From contig JAKJFV010000048.1 in the NCBI GenBank assembly GCA_022704725.1, forward strand, positions 1 through 8,829: DNA of 8,829 nt, given 5' to 3'. Every line of letters begins with the position of its first letter. Within the stretch, counting starts at the first letter, position 1. The position numbers and the translations under genes were made by a program. Below are positions 1 through 6,036 of this stretch, piece by piece. Below the pieces are notes generated by a model. That model was not told the origin of the DNA. It ran no database searches and saw nothing but the letters and a program-made list of their open reading frames with translations. The stretch comes from Spirochaetota bacterium. Lineage in GTDB: Bacteria; Spirochaetota; Spirochaetia; Treponematales; Treponemataceae.

Positions 1-594
1 GTACAGGAGCATACTTATGTAGCGTGCTAAGGCTGAATTATGAAACTCAACATTCCCCGAAAAATCATTTCCTGCAGCTACCTGATTTTTTGCTTCCTGA
101 ATTGCACCCTGATACGTTAACGAAAGTTCCTTTTGTTTATTATCGAACCGGCGAATTTCAACAAAGGCGCTTTCAATATTCCCCTGTGAAGCATAATTTA
201 ATGCCATAAAAAGATTAGTATATATATCTTCATAGGGATCGCCGGCATAATCTATTACATTATCATTTAATAAAAAAGAACTGATGGACTGTGAAATACT
301 TTTTGTATAGTACTCATACATGAAGCGTTCTGCTTCCGACAGCTGCATCGAAGAGTATTTAAAATCCCTATTATAATGAGATAGAAGTCCAATATCGAGA
401 GACTTTAGTACTAAATCATTTTTTGTATACAGTTCCTGCTGATTTTCTTCTATGAAATACACCGCTTCTGCGAATTCAGAACCTGCAACATGATTTGACA
501 CAGGACTATGATTCATTGAAGCCGTGACGCATGAAATCAAAAAGAAACAGAGAACACTGTATGTGAGAATAAGCGCTCTTCGGTCCAGTATCAT
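1..594 (-). CDS. COG3014-family lipoprotein, 3' end missing (cut by window edge)
   Basis: An open minus-strand frame of 198 codons with no stop runs off the left edge, so the C-terminus is missing. Residues 1-22 form a lipoprotein signal: Arg5-Arg6, a hydrophobic stretch, then FLISC with the lipid-attachment Cys at 22. The mature part is mostly helical. Around residues 62-155 it shows a pattern I recognise from the COG3014 family: a leucine-rich L-x-S-L-D-I-G-L-L segment, then an acidic/aromatic DYAGDPYED motif (115-123), then an ALNYASQG...FVEIRR block (131-149). COG3014 proteins are uncharacterised and often lie beside LpoB- or CsgG-type envelope lipoproteins, which matches the lpoB-like gene 6 nt upstream. 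ATG at 594 is preferred because it gives a complete signal peptide and sits 9 nt after an AGGTGG Shine-Dalgarno. It is probably a periplasm-facing envelope protein; its function is unknown. The family call is from memory of the pattern, not a search. Confidence 0.75.
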   Translation of the reverse strand, partial: MILDRRALILTYSVLCFFLISCVTASMNHSPVSNHVAGSEFAEAVYFIEENQQELYTKNDLVLKSLDIGLLSHYNRDFKYSSMQLSEAERFMYEYYTKSISQSISSFLLNDNVIDYAGDPYEDIYTNLFMALNYASQGNIESAFVEIRRFDNKQKELSLTYQGAIQEAKNQVAAGNDFSGNVEFHNSALARYISMLLY

Positions 595-600
595 ATTACA

Positions 601-1239
601 TTACCACCTGCTGGAAGCTCTCGTTATGTATTTTTTTATTTCTGAGTTTTCTCCAACCCATACTTTCCGGTTTCTTTCAACATCAACAAGCTCTGCATTA
701 ACAATATATGTTCTAACAGAATCACCGCCGCCGGAATCAACAATAGTTTTTACATAACCAATGAGCATGAAATCTGCTGCAGATTCATTTGCCAAGGCCT
801 TTGCAGAATCCTCACTTGACCATTCCTGCATGTCTTCACGTTCAGAACGAATTTCGGCTCTTTCTGTTTTACTTGCAACGAAGTCAACCTTGCCGCTGTT
901 TACCAGAGCAATTTCAAATTTCTTTGCAAGAATTGAAGTATCAATATGCTCGTCACTTTGATTTTTAAATGTTCCAAGAATAACAACAGGAACCCGTTTT
1001 GTGTCCCGGATAAAATTAACAATGCTGGGAGCATTAACACATTCTGCTACAAGAGTATCTGCAATAATCCGGACATCGGTATCATTCCAGTAACCGCTCA
1101 AGTCAGTTTGTGTATCGGAATCAATTCGTGTTACCGATCTTCCAGTCGAAGCTCTCGGATCCGGTCCGGCACTGCTTGAGCAAGCACTCAATACCAACAC
1201 TGCAGCCAACGCAGTAAGCGCAAGAATTAATTTTTTCAT
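601..1239 (-). CDS. lpoB: LpoB-family penicillin-binding-protein activator-like lipoprotein
   Basis: 212 aa, about the length of E. coli LpoB. In Enterobacteria LpoB is an outer-membrane lipoprotein that stimulates the peptidoglycan synthase PBP1b. Residues 1-20 are a classic lipoprotein signal (MKK, Leu/Ala-rich core, LSAC with Cys20). A short Ser/Gly/Pro linker follows, then the family fold: DLSGYWNDTD (46-55), VPVVILGTFKNQSDEHIDT (83-101), SGKVDFVAS with nearby ERAEIRSER (115-134), SAADFMLIGYV (153-163) and VWVGENSEIKK (193-203). These are the conserved family blocks. ATG at 1239 is chosen because GAGAGG lies 7 nt upstream and it begins a clean signal peptide; an in-frame ATG at 1269 would prefix ten unlikely residues and ATG 1245 sits too close to the ribosome site. 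The family call is strong. Whether it activates a PBP in this organism is inference, since the PBP1b docking domain (UB2H) is not universal. The symbol names the family, not a proven ortholog. Confidence 0.88.
   Translation of the reverse strand: MKKLILALTALAAVLVLSACSSSAGPDPRASTGRSVTRIDSDTQTDLSGYWNDTDVRIIADTLVAECVNAPSIVNFIRDTKRVPVVILGTFKNQSDEHIDTSILAKKFEIALVNSGKVDFVASKTERAEIRSEREDMQEWSSEDSAKALANESAADFMLIGYVKTIVDSGGGDSVRTYIVNAELVDVERNRKVWVGENSEIKKYITRASSRW
604..609 (-). promoter_or_regulatory. Shine-Dalgarno for the COG3014 gene, inside the 3' end of the lpoB-like gene
   Basis: AGGTGG on the minus strand forms the last two sense codons (Arg-Trp) of the lpoB-like gene and abuts its TAA. The ATG of the COG3014 gene follows with 9 nt between the motif and the start. 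The ribosome terminating on lpoB would sit on this site, which suggests translational coupling. Confidence 0.55.
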
Positions 1240-1246
1240 GTACATA

Positions 1247-1252
1247 CCTCTC
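1247..1252 (-). promoter_or_regulatory. Shine-Dalgarno that decides the lpoB-like start
   Basis: GAGAGG on the minus strand lies 7 nt before ATG 1239 and only 1 nt before ATG 1245, so 1239 is the start with normal spacing. The longer frame starting at 1269 would make this motif internal to the gene. Confidence 0.55.
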
Positions 1253-1288
1253 TTTTCTATATTTAACAAAATTCAGCCAACCGGCTTC

Positions 1289-2521
1289 TTAACATATTGA
1301 ACCGCACATAACAGAGGCAAGAACTTTTGCATCTCCTGTCATGTGAGATATAACACAATATTCGTTCGGCTGATGAGCTGTTTCATCAAGCCTCGACCAG
1401 ACTGCAGCATTTAATCCTGCCTTCCTCAAATAGGCGCCGACAGTACCGCCTCCTATACCGATGGGGCGGACCTTATTACCATATACAAACTCAATCGCCC
1501 TTGTCAATTCTGTGACAACCGGAGCATCTTTTCGGGTAGCAGGCGATTCAACAGCTTGTTCCTCGCTTATGCTGATGCTCACACCGTACTTTGACTCAAC
1601 ATCCCCCGCTCTCTTTTTTACCTCTTTGCGCACCTCGTTAAGAGAATAGCAGGGGAGAATCCGGCAGTCCATGTAAAAAACATCATCCCCCGGGATCGTA
1701 TTTACGTTCGGTACATTTGCCTCTTTTTTAGTCGGCTCAAATGTAGAAACAGGCGGTTCAAAAAGCTCATCGCGTGCAGAAAAAACATCGATCATACCGT
1801 GCAGACGAAGAGCAAAATCGCAGGCAGCGAGAAACGCATTATTTCCTTCATCCGGCCTCGATCCATGTGTTTGTTTTCCTGCAGTTTTAATCTTCATCCA
1901 AAGAAGATTCTTTTCTGCAATCTCAATAGTTTCACCCTTACTGTCACCCCCGTCAGGAATAATTATTAAGTCATCCCTACCGAAAAGGCTGTGTTCATTA
2001 AGTAAATACTGAATCCCGTAATCAGAACCGGTCTCTTCATCAGAAACAAATAAAAGTTTCACATCATTAACAGGCTTAATTCCAAGCTCAATAAAAGAAA
2101 GAGCTGCAAAAATAGATGAAACCATCCCCTGCTGATTATCTTCAACACCGCGGCCGAAAATCCTGCCGTCTTTTTCAACTACCGTCCATGGGTCCGTTTT
2201 CCATAAAGAAAGCTCCCCGGCAGGTACAACATCAAGATGCGACATAATCCAGATGCTCCGGTCCGAATTCGTTCCCTTTACCGTAACGACAAGATTAGGT
2301 CTCACTCCGCCTTCTGAGCGTGGATCAGGACAATCAAAACGTTCCAATGAAGTAAAACCCTTTTCCGTGAGCCATTTTTCCAATGCCCGGCACTTTGCGA
2401 GCTCACCCTTCCCTCCGCTTCCAGGATCAAGAGCAGGAATGCTTGTAAGCATGCTCTGCAGATCAACCATTGAAGAAGCCTGATTATCAATAAAATTTGA
2501 AAGAGCAGTAAGTTTATCCAT
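1289..2521 (-). CDS. M20-family metallo-hydrolase (DapE/ArgE/peptidase-like)
   Basis: 410 aa, typical for M20 zinc hydrolases of the DapE/ArgE/carboxypeptidase group, which cleave amide bonds in N-acyl amino acids or small peptides. Visible active-site elements: SHLDVV with His95 and Asp97; GRGVEDNQQG with bridging-metal Asp128; SDEETG with general base Glu162 and metal ligand Glu163; PDGGD with Asp190; QTHGSRP with His219 at the start of the dimerisation domain; and ETAHQPNE with the last metal ligand His383. All expected ligands are present, so it should be active. The N-terminal segment SGGKGELAK...LEKWL and the EANVPNVNTIPGDD motif are typical of the subgroup often annotated simply as M20 metallo-hydrolase. 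No signal peptide, so cytoplasmic. ATG 2521 follows AGAGGA with 7 nt spacing. It sits 45 nt after galE and 49 nt before the lpoB-like gene, possibly in one operon. Substrate is not deducible; DapE, ArgE and dipeptidase roles all remain possible. Confidence 0.87.
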   Translation of the reverse strand: MDKLTALSNFIDNQASSMVDLQSMLTSIPALDPGSGGKGELAKCRALEKWLTEKGFTSLERFDCPDPRSEGGVRPNLVVTVKGTNSDRSIWIMSHLDVVPAGELSLWKTDPWTVVEKDGRIFGRGVEDNQQGMVSSIFAALSFIELGIKPVNDVKLLFVSDEETGSDYGIQYLLNEHSLFGRDDLIIIPDGGDSKGETIEIAEKNLLWMKIKTAGKQTHGSRPDEGNNAFLAACDFALRLHGMIDVFSARDELFEPPVSTFEPTKKEANVPNVNTIPGDDVFYMDCRILPCYSLNEVRKEVKKRAGDVESKYGVSISISEEQAVESPATRKDAPVVTELTRAIEFVYGNKVRPIGIGGGTVGAYLRKAGLNAAVWSRLDETAHQPNEYCVISHMTGDAKVLASVMCGSIC

Positions 2522-2566
2522 TAAGTAGTCCTCTAATATAACACCTTATTAAGCACAAAAAGCTAC

Positions 2567-3535
2567 CTATTTTTTGTTATAAACATTCCATGTTGTGCGT
2601 ATAAGTGTATCTGCATCTGAGTACTTTGTTTCCCAGTCCAGCAGTTTTTTTGCCTTTTCTGAAACAGCATAAAGACAGGCAGGATCGCCTGCTCTGCGTT
2701 CAACATTTATAGAAGGAATTGCTCTGCCAGTAATTTTACGGGCAGTATTAATCATTTCAAAAACCGACAAACCTTTTCCGCTGCCGAGATTCACGGTAAT
2801 ACTTTCACTATTCTTAGTAATGTACTCAAGAGCCTTAACATGAGCAGAGGCTAAATCGGTAACATGAACATAATCTCTTATGCAGGTTCCGTCCTCTGTT
2901 TCGTAATCGGTTCCAAAAACCTTCATCTCTTTGCGCATACCGCAAGCAGTTTCCATAATGATCGGCAGCAAATTTGCAGGATTCTGCTCAAGGCCTGTCA
3001 GCACGCCGTCTACGTCGTAGCCGGCAGCATTAAAGTATCGCAGGGAAGCGTATTTCAAACCGCGCAATTGATCATACCAGGCCATAAACCGCTCAATTTC
3101 CAGTTTTGTAAAGCCGTAATAGTTTTCAGGATTTTTTGGATGATCCTCATCTATAGGCAGATACTGCGGCTCTCCAAAGATTGCAGCAGATGATGAAAAA
3201 ACCATGTTAAGACATTTATGTTCACAGGCTGTGTTCAAAATATTGAGGGTTCCGGTAATATTATTTACAGAATATTTTTCAGGGCTTACCATTGATTCAC
3301 CTGCAGCTTTAAAGGCGGCTAAGTGAATAAACGCATCAAATCCCCGGGAAAAAGCCTTTTCAAGATCCTCTTTATATAGAATATTTCCTGCAATAAAATC
3401 ATTTTCCGGAAATAAGTTCTGTAATAAACCGGAAGAAAGATTATCAAAAACAGTGACAGAATGATTATTTTTCATCAGTTCTTTTACAACATGACTGCCG
3501 ATATACCCGGCACCGCCGATTACTAATACTTTCAT
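2567..3535 (-). CDS. galE: UDP-glucose 4-epimerase
   Basis: 322 aa, an extended short-chain dehydrogenase/reductase (E. coli GalE is 338 aa). It interconverts UDP-glucose and UDP-galactose using tightly bound NAD, in the cytoplasm, linking galactose catabolism to glycan precursor supply. The N-terminal Rossmann motif GGAGYIGSH is at 7-15, with the NAD-ribose acidic residue in VFDNLSSG (29-36). HLAAFKAAGES (71-81) is typical of GalE. The catalytic triad is visible: Ser116 in SSSAAIFG, and Tyr140-x3-Lys144 in YGFTK. RYFNAAG (167-172) and IRDYVHVTDLA (219-229) are family signatures, as is RRAGDPA (280-286). One small departure is AAIFG where GalE usually has a Tyr before the Gly. ATG 3535 follows AAGGAG with 5 nt between. 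No galK or galT lies in the window, so a role in surface-polysaccharide or glycolipid synthesis is as likely as galactose use. A related 4-epimerase specificity (GlcNAc forms) cannot be excluded. Confidence 0.93.
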   Translation of the reverse strand: MKVLVIGGAGYIGSHVVKELMKNNHSVTVFDNLSSGLLQNLFPENDFIAGNILYKEDLEKAFSRGFDAFIHLAAFKAAGESMVSPEKYSVNNITGTLNILNTACEHKCLNMVFSSSAAIFGEPQYLPIDEDHPKNPENYYGFTKLEIERFMAWYDQLRGLKYASLRYFNAAGYDVDGVLTGLEQNPANLLPIIMETACGMRKEMKVFGTDYETEDGTCIRDYVHVTDLASAHVKALEYITKNSESITVNLGSGKGLSVFEMINTARKITGRAIPSINVERRAGDPACLYAVSEKAKKLLDWETKYSDADTLIRTTWNVYNKK

Positions 3536-3550
3536 AATAACTCCTTACTA

Positions 3551-3579
3551 ATTATATCATATAAGAATTTCTTTGTCAT
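3551..3579 (-). promoter_or_regulatory. sigma70-like promoter upstream of galE
   Basis: On the minus strand ATGACA (3574-3579) is separated by exactly 17 bp from a perfect TATAAT (3551-3556). The match is close to consensus. Transcription would begin around 3544-3547, only about 10 nt before the galE ATG and within or next to its Shine-Dalgarno, so the leader would be extremely short. A second, weaker -10-like TATAAA at 3587-3592 would give a more ordinary leader of about 45 nt, but lacks a good -35. Confidence 0.45.
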
Positions 3580-3613
3580 TGACTGTTTTATATCCATTTT
3601 CTCTACTGAAATA

Positions 3614-3642
3614 TTGACGCCCAACAATATTCATGATATTGT
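3614..3642 (+). promoter_or_regulatory. promoter candidate for the small plus-strand lipoprotein
   Basis: TTGACG (3614-3619) is followed after 17 bp by TATTGT (3637-3642), and a TG at 3634-3635 makes it an extended -10 element. Transcription would start near 3649, about 25 nt before the ATG at 3674, leaving room for the ACGGAG ribosome site at 3659-3664. The -10 matches consensus at 4 of 6 positions. The spacing and position are good, so I think it plausible. Confidence 0.4.
3624..3642. promoter_or_regulatory. perfect palindrome, possible operator
   Basis: ACAATAT (3624-3630), a 5-nt spacer, then its exact reverse complement ATATTGT (3636-3642). The palindrome covers the spacer and -10 of the plus-strand promoter candidate. 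A further AATATTG at 3610-3616 is inversely repeated by CAATATT at 3625-3631, so the half-site occurs three times in 33 bp. This fits binding of a dimeric regulator, but AT-rich DNA produces such symmetry by chance, and the bound protein, if any, is unknown. Confidence 0.3.
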
Positions 3643-3673
3643 CAATTTATAAAGTATTACGGAGTGTTTGTCT

Positions 3674-4054
3674 ATGAAAAAAGTATTATTAACAGGAACT
3701 ATAGCGCTGTCGCTTTTCCTTCTTGTAAGCTGTGCTGACGGTTTTTTAAAGCCTCATCCTGATCACGATGAAAGGCTCATCGGTGCATGGTCTAATTATT
3801 CTATTGATACAATGGAAGGAGATATTTACTTTTTTTATTCTGACTACACCTTTACCCATAAAACATATAACGGATGGAAAGATAAAGAAAATTTTGAATT
3901 TTACAATCCGACAGTAAAAGAAGGCATCTGGTCTACCAAAGAAAACAAACTGAGGCTCTCTACAGAACTCTTCGACAAGACCTATGATATTATTATGAAA
4001 GATGCAAATGAAAAGTATCTTTTACTCGATAAAAACGAATACCTTAAAATCTAG
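3674..4054 (+). CDS. small hypothetical lipoprotein, lipocalin-like fold possible
   Basis: 126 aa, the only plus-strand gene here. Residues 1-20 form a lipoprotein signal (MKK, hydrophobic core, LVSC with Cys20). The mature part (about 106 aa) starts with RLIGAWS (35-41) and then alternates short polar and aromatic stretches that read as beta strands (GDIYFFYSDYTFTHKTY, then KEGIWSTKENKLRLS). An early G-x-W followed by strands is typical of small lipocalin-like lipoproteins, but I cannot assign a family. ATG 3674 is chosen over an in-frame TTG at 3668 because ACGGAG ends at 3664, giving 9 nt spacing to the ATG and only 3 to the TTG, and the signal starts with MKK. It has its own promoter candidate and overlaps the stop codon of the convergent ABC-F gene. 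Function unknown; envelope location is predicted. Confidence 0.8.
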   Translation: MKKVLLTGTIALSLFLLVSCADGFLKPHPDHDERLIGAWSNYSIDTMEGDIYFFYSDYTFTHKTYNGWKDKENFEFYNPTVKEGIWSTKENKLRLSTELFDKTYDIIMKDANEKYLLLDKNEYLKI

Positions 4055-6030
4055 ATTGAAGATTCCATTTGAGAAAGCAGCCCGCTGATTTTTTCCCATT
4101 CCTGGGTAATTGTGTGAATACCGGCATCAATACTTTCGAGCGAAGCCTGCACCTTGCGGCATTTTTCGCCGTCGGAATACACCTCGGGCTTTGCAAGCTC
4201 TATGACGAGTGCACTCTTCTTTTCTTCGAGCATGCTGATTTCTTCTAAAAGACGGCTTTCTTCTTTTTCCAGTCTTCTTTTCTCAGCCTTAATTTTTTTG
4301 TCTTCTTCCCAGGATTTCTGATTTCCGCTTATCTGATTTTCGTTTATATCAGTTTTTCTGCCGATAGAAGAAGGCGTACCGGTATGTGTGAGGGGGGAAG
4401 CAATAATCCCGTTTTTTTCATCTTCAAGCCGCTCAAGGTAATAAGAATAATTGCCCGGAAAAACCCTGTGCCGGCCGGATGAAAGTTCTAATACCCTTGT
4501 AGCCAAGCTTTCTATGAAACCGCGGTCATGGGAAACAAAAAGAACTGTTCCGCCAAAGCCTTTTAATGCATTTAAAAGCACATCTCTGGAATGAAGATCC
4601 AGGTGGTTTGTCGCTTCATCAAGAATTAAAAGATTGACCGGTTTTAAAAGAATTCTAAGCAGGGCTAGACGGCTTTTCTCACCGCCGGAAAGAACATCAA
4701 GAGATTTATATACATCGTCCCCGCGGAATAAAAAGGAGCCGAGCATGTCGCGCAGTTTTGGAATAAGCTCAAGCGGAGACTCGCTTTCGAGCATCTCCAG
4801 CATTGATACATTGCCCGTAATTTTTTCTGCATTATCCTGCGAAAAGTACCCGACAGAAACTCCGCTGCCAAGCTTTACCAGTCCTTCATAGCTGCTGTCT
4901 TCTCCAGCTATAATACGCAAAAGAGTTGTTTTACCGGCACCGTTCCGTCCTGCTATGACAAGCCGTTCTCCTTTTTCCACAACAAGATCAAGATCCTTAA
5001 TAACAGTATTGGAAGAGTTTTCATTGCAGTATGTTTTTGAAATGTGTTCAAGACTCACAACAAGCCGTCCTGAATGCGGAGAGGGCGGAAAATTAAAATG
5101 TATTTTTTTTAATGTCTCCGGTATTTCGATGCGCTCCATTTTATCCAGCTGCTTTTGTCTTTCCTGAGCCTGTGCCGCCTTTGTCGCCTTTGCACCAAAA
5201 CGTCTTATAAAATCTTCGAGTTTCTTTATTTCTTCCTGCTGAATTTCATACCGGGCTATGAGACTTTCAAGCTCTACTTCCCGTACTTTTTCATAATGGG
5301 TAAAATTTCCAGGATACCGGTGCAGTGAACCGTCAAAAAGTTCATAAACCTCATTAATAGTTACATCAAGAAAGTAGCGGTCGTGGCTTACCAGTAAAAA
5401 ACCGCCTGTGAAATCTTTAAGAAACTGCTCAAGCCAGTTACGCGCTTCAATATCGAGGTAATTCGTAGGCTCATCGAGAAGAAGAATATCGGGGTTTTCA
5501 AGAAGAATTTTCGCAAGCGCAATTCTCATTTGCCAGCCGCCCGAAAACTCTTCGACATTCCGTTCCAAATCTTTACGGTCAAAGCCGAGTCCCAAAAGAA
5601 TCTGCTCAGCGAGAGTTTCCCTTCTGTACCAGGAAGATTCCTCCAGAATTCTCTGAATCTCATGATGCCGCTCTAAGAGAACCTGATTTTTTAAAGGATT
5701 TTTTGCAAGTTCATCGCCGATGGCATCCATCTCATTAAGAAGGTCATAACCGAAGGAAAAAGCTCTGTCAGTTTCTTCACGCAGCGTACAGCCCTTGTGA
5801 ACGATGCCGGCCTGAGGAAGATACCCGATGCGGGTATTTTTTTGAACAGCTCTGTCCCCGGTATCGCAGGGAGTAATGCCCGCAAGCACCTTCATAAGAG
5901 TGGTTTTTCCCGAGCCGTTGCTGCCTGCAAGAGCCGCCTTGGTTCCCGAGGCAAGGTTTATGGAAACCTCTTTTAAAATATCCCTGTCGCCGAAGGCCAG
6001 CGATACTTTTGAAAACTGAACAAATGCCAT
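4051..6030 (-). CDS. ABC-F family ATPase (YdiF/Uup-type translation factor)
   Basis: 659 aa with two ABC ATPase domains on one chain and no membrane segments, the ABC-F arrangement. These proteins bind near the ribosomal E site and relieve stalling, and some subfamilies give antibiotic resistance. Domain 1: Walker A GSNGSGKT (36-43), signature FSGGW (162-166), Walker B ILLLDEPTN (182-190), H-loop SHDR with His216. The charged helical linker (about 225-315), rich in Lys/Gln/Glu with GAKATKAAQAQ at 279-289, is the P-site tRNA interaction motif region, ending in FNFPPSP...SG. Domain 2: Walker A GRNGAGKT (361-368), signature LSGGEKSR (447-454), Walker B LLILDEATNHLD (467-478), His501. A C-terminal coiled coil (about 575-655) resembles that of Uup/YdiF. 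The second Walker B has DEAT where DEPT is usual; both catalytic Glu are present, so activity is expected. Start: AAGG 9 nt upstream, inside the end of the SH3b gene, 6 nt away. Subfamily is not certain, so no symbol is given. Confidence 0.93.
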   Translation of the reverse strand: MAFVQFSKVSLAFGDRDILKEVSINLASGTKAALAGSNGSGKTTLMKVLAGITPCDTGDRAVQKNTRIGYLPQAGIVHKGCTLREETDRAFSFGYDLLNEMDAIGDELAKNPLKNQVLLERHHEIQRILEESSWYRRETLAEQILLGLGFDRKDLERNVEEFSGGWQMRIALAKILLENPDILLLDEPTNYLDIEARNWLEQFLKDFTGGFLLVSHDRYFLDVTINEVYELFDGSLHRYPGNFTHYEKVREVELESLIARYEIQQEEIKKLEDFIRRFGAKATKAAQAQERQKQLDKMERIEIPETLKKIHFNFPPSPHSGRLVVSLEHISKTYCNENSSNTVIKDLDLVVEKGERLVIAGRNGAGKTTLLRIIAGEDSSYEGLVKLGSGVSVGYFSQDNAEKITGNVSMLEMLESESPLELIPKLRDMLGSFLFRGDDVYKSLDVLSGGEKSRLALLRILLKPVNLLILDEATNHLDLHSRDVLLNALKGFGGTVLFVSHDRGFIESLATRVLELSSGRHRVFPGNYSYYLERLEDEKNGIIASPLTHTGTPSSIGRKTDINENQISGNQKSWEEDKKIKAEKRRLEKEESRLLEEISMLEEKKSALVIELAKPEVYSDGEKCRKVQASLESIDAGIHTITQEWEKISGLLSQMESSI

Positions 6031-6036
6031 GATTAA

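Noticed and set aside
1275..1286. Terminator or attenuator between the M20 gene and the lpoB-like gene
   Set aside because: AGCC-GGTT-GGCT is a 4-bp stem followed by a broken T-run. Hairpins this short are common by chance.
2864..3193. Plus-strand frame of 109 codons opposite galE
   Set aside because: It lies entirely within the strongly supported galE gene on the other strand and shows no recognisable protein features.
4078..4094. Terminator for the small plus-strand lipoprotein, CAG/CTG mini-stem then six T
   Set aside because: The stem is only 3 bp with a 4-nt loop, inside the ABC-F coding sequence. The T-run encodes Lys/Asn codons of that gene on the other strand.
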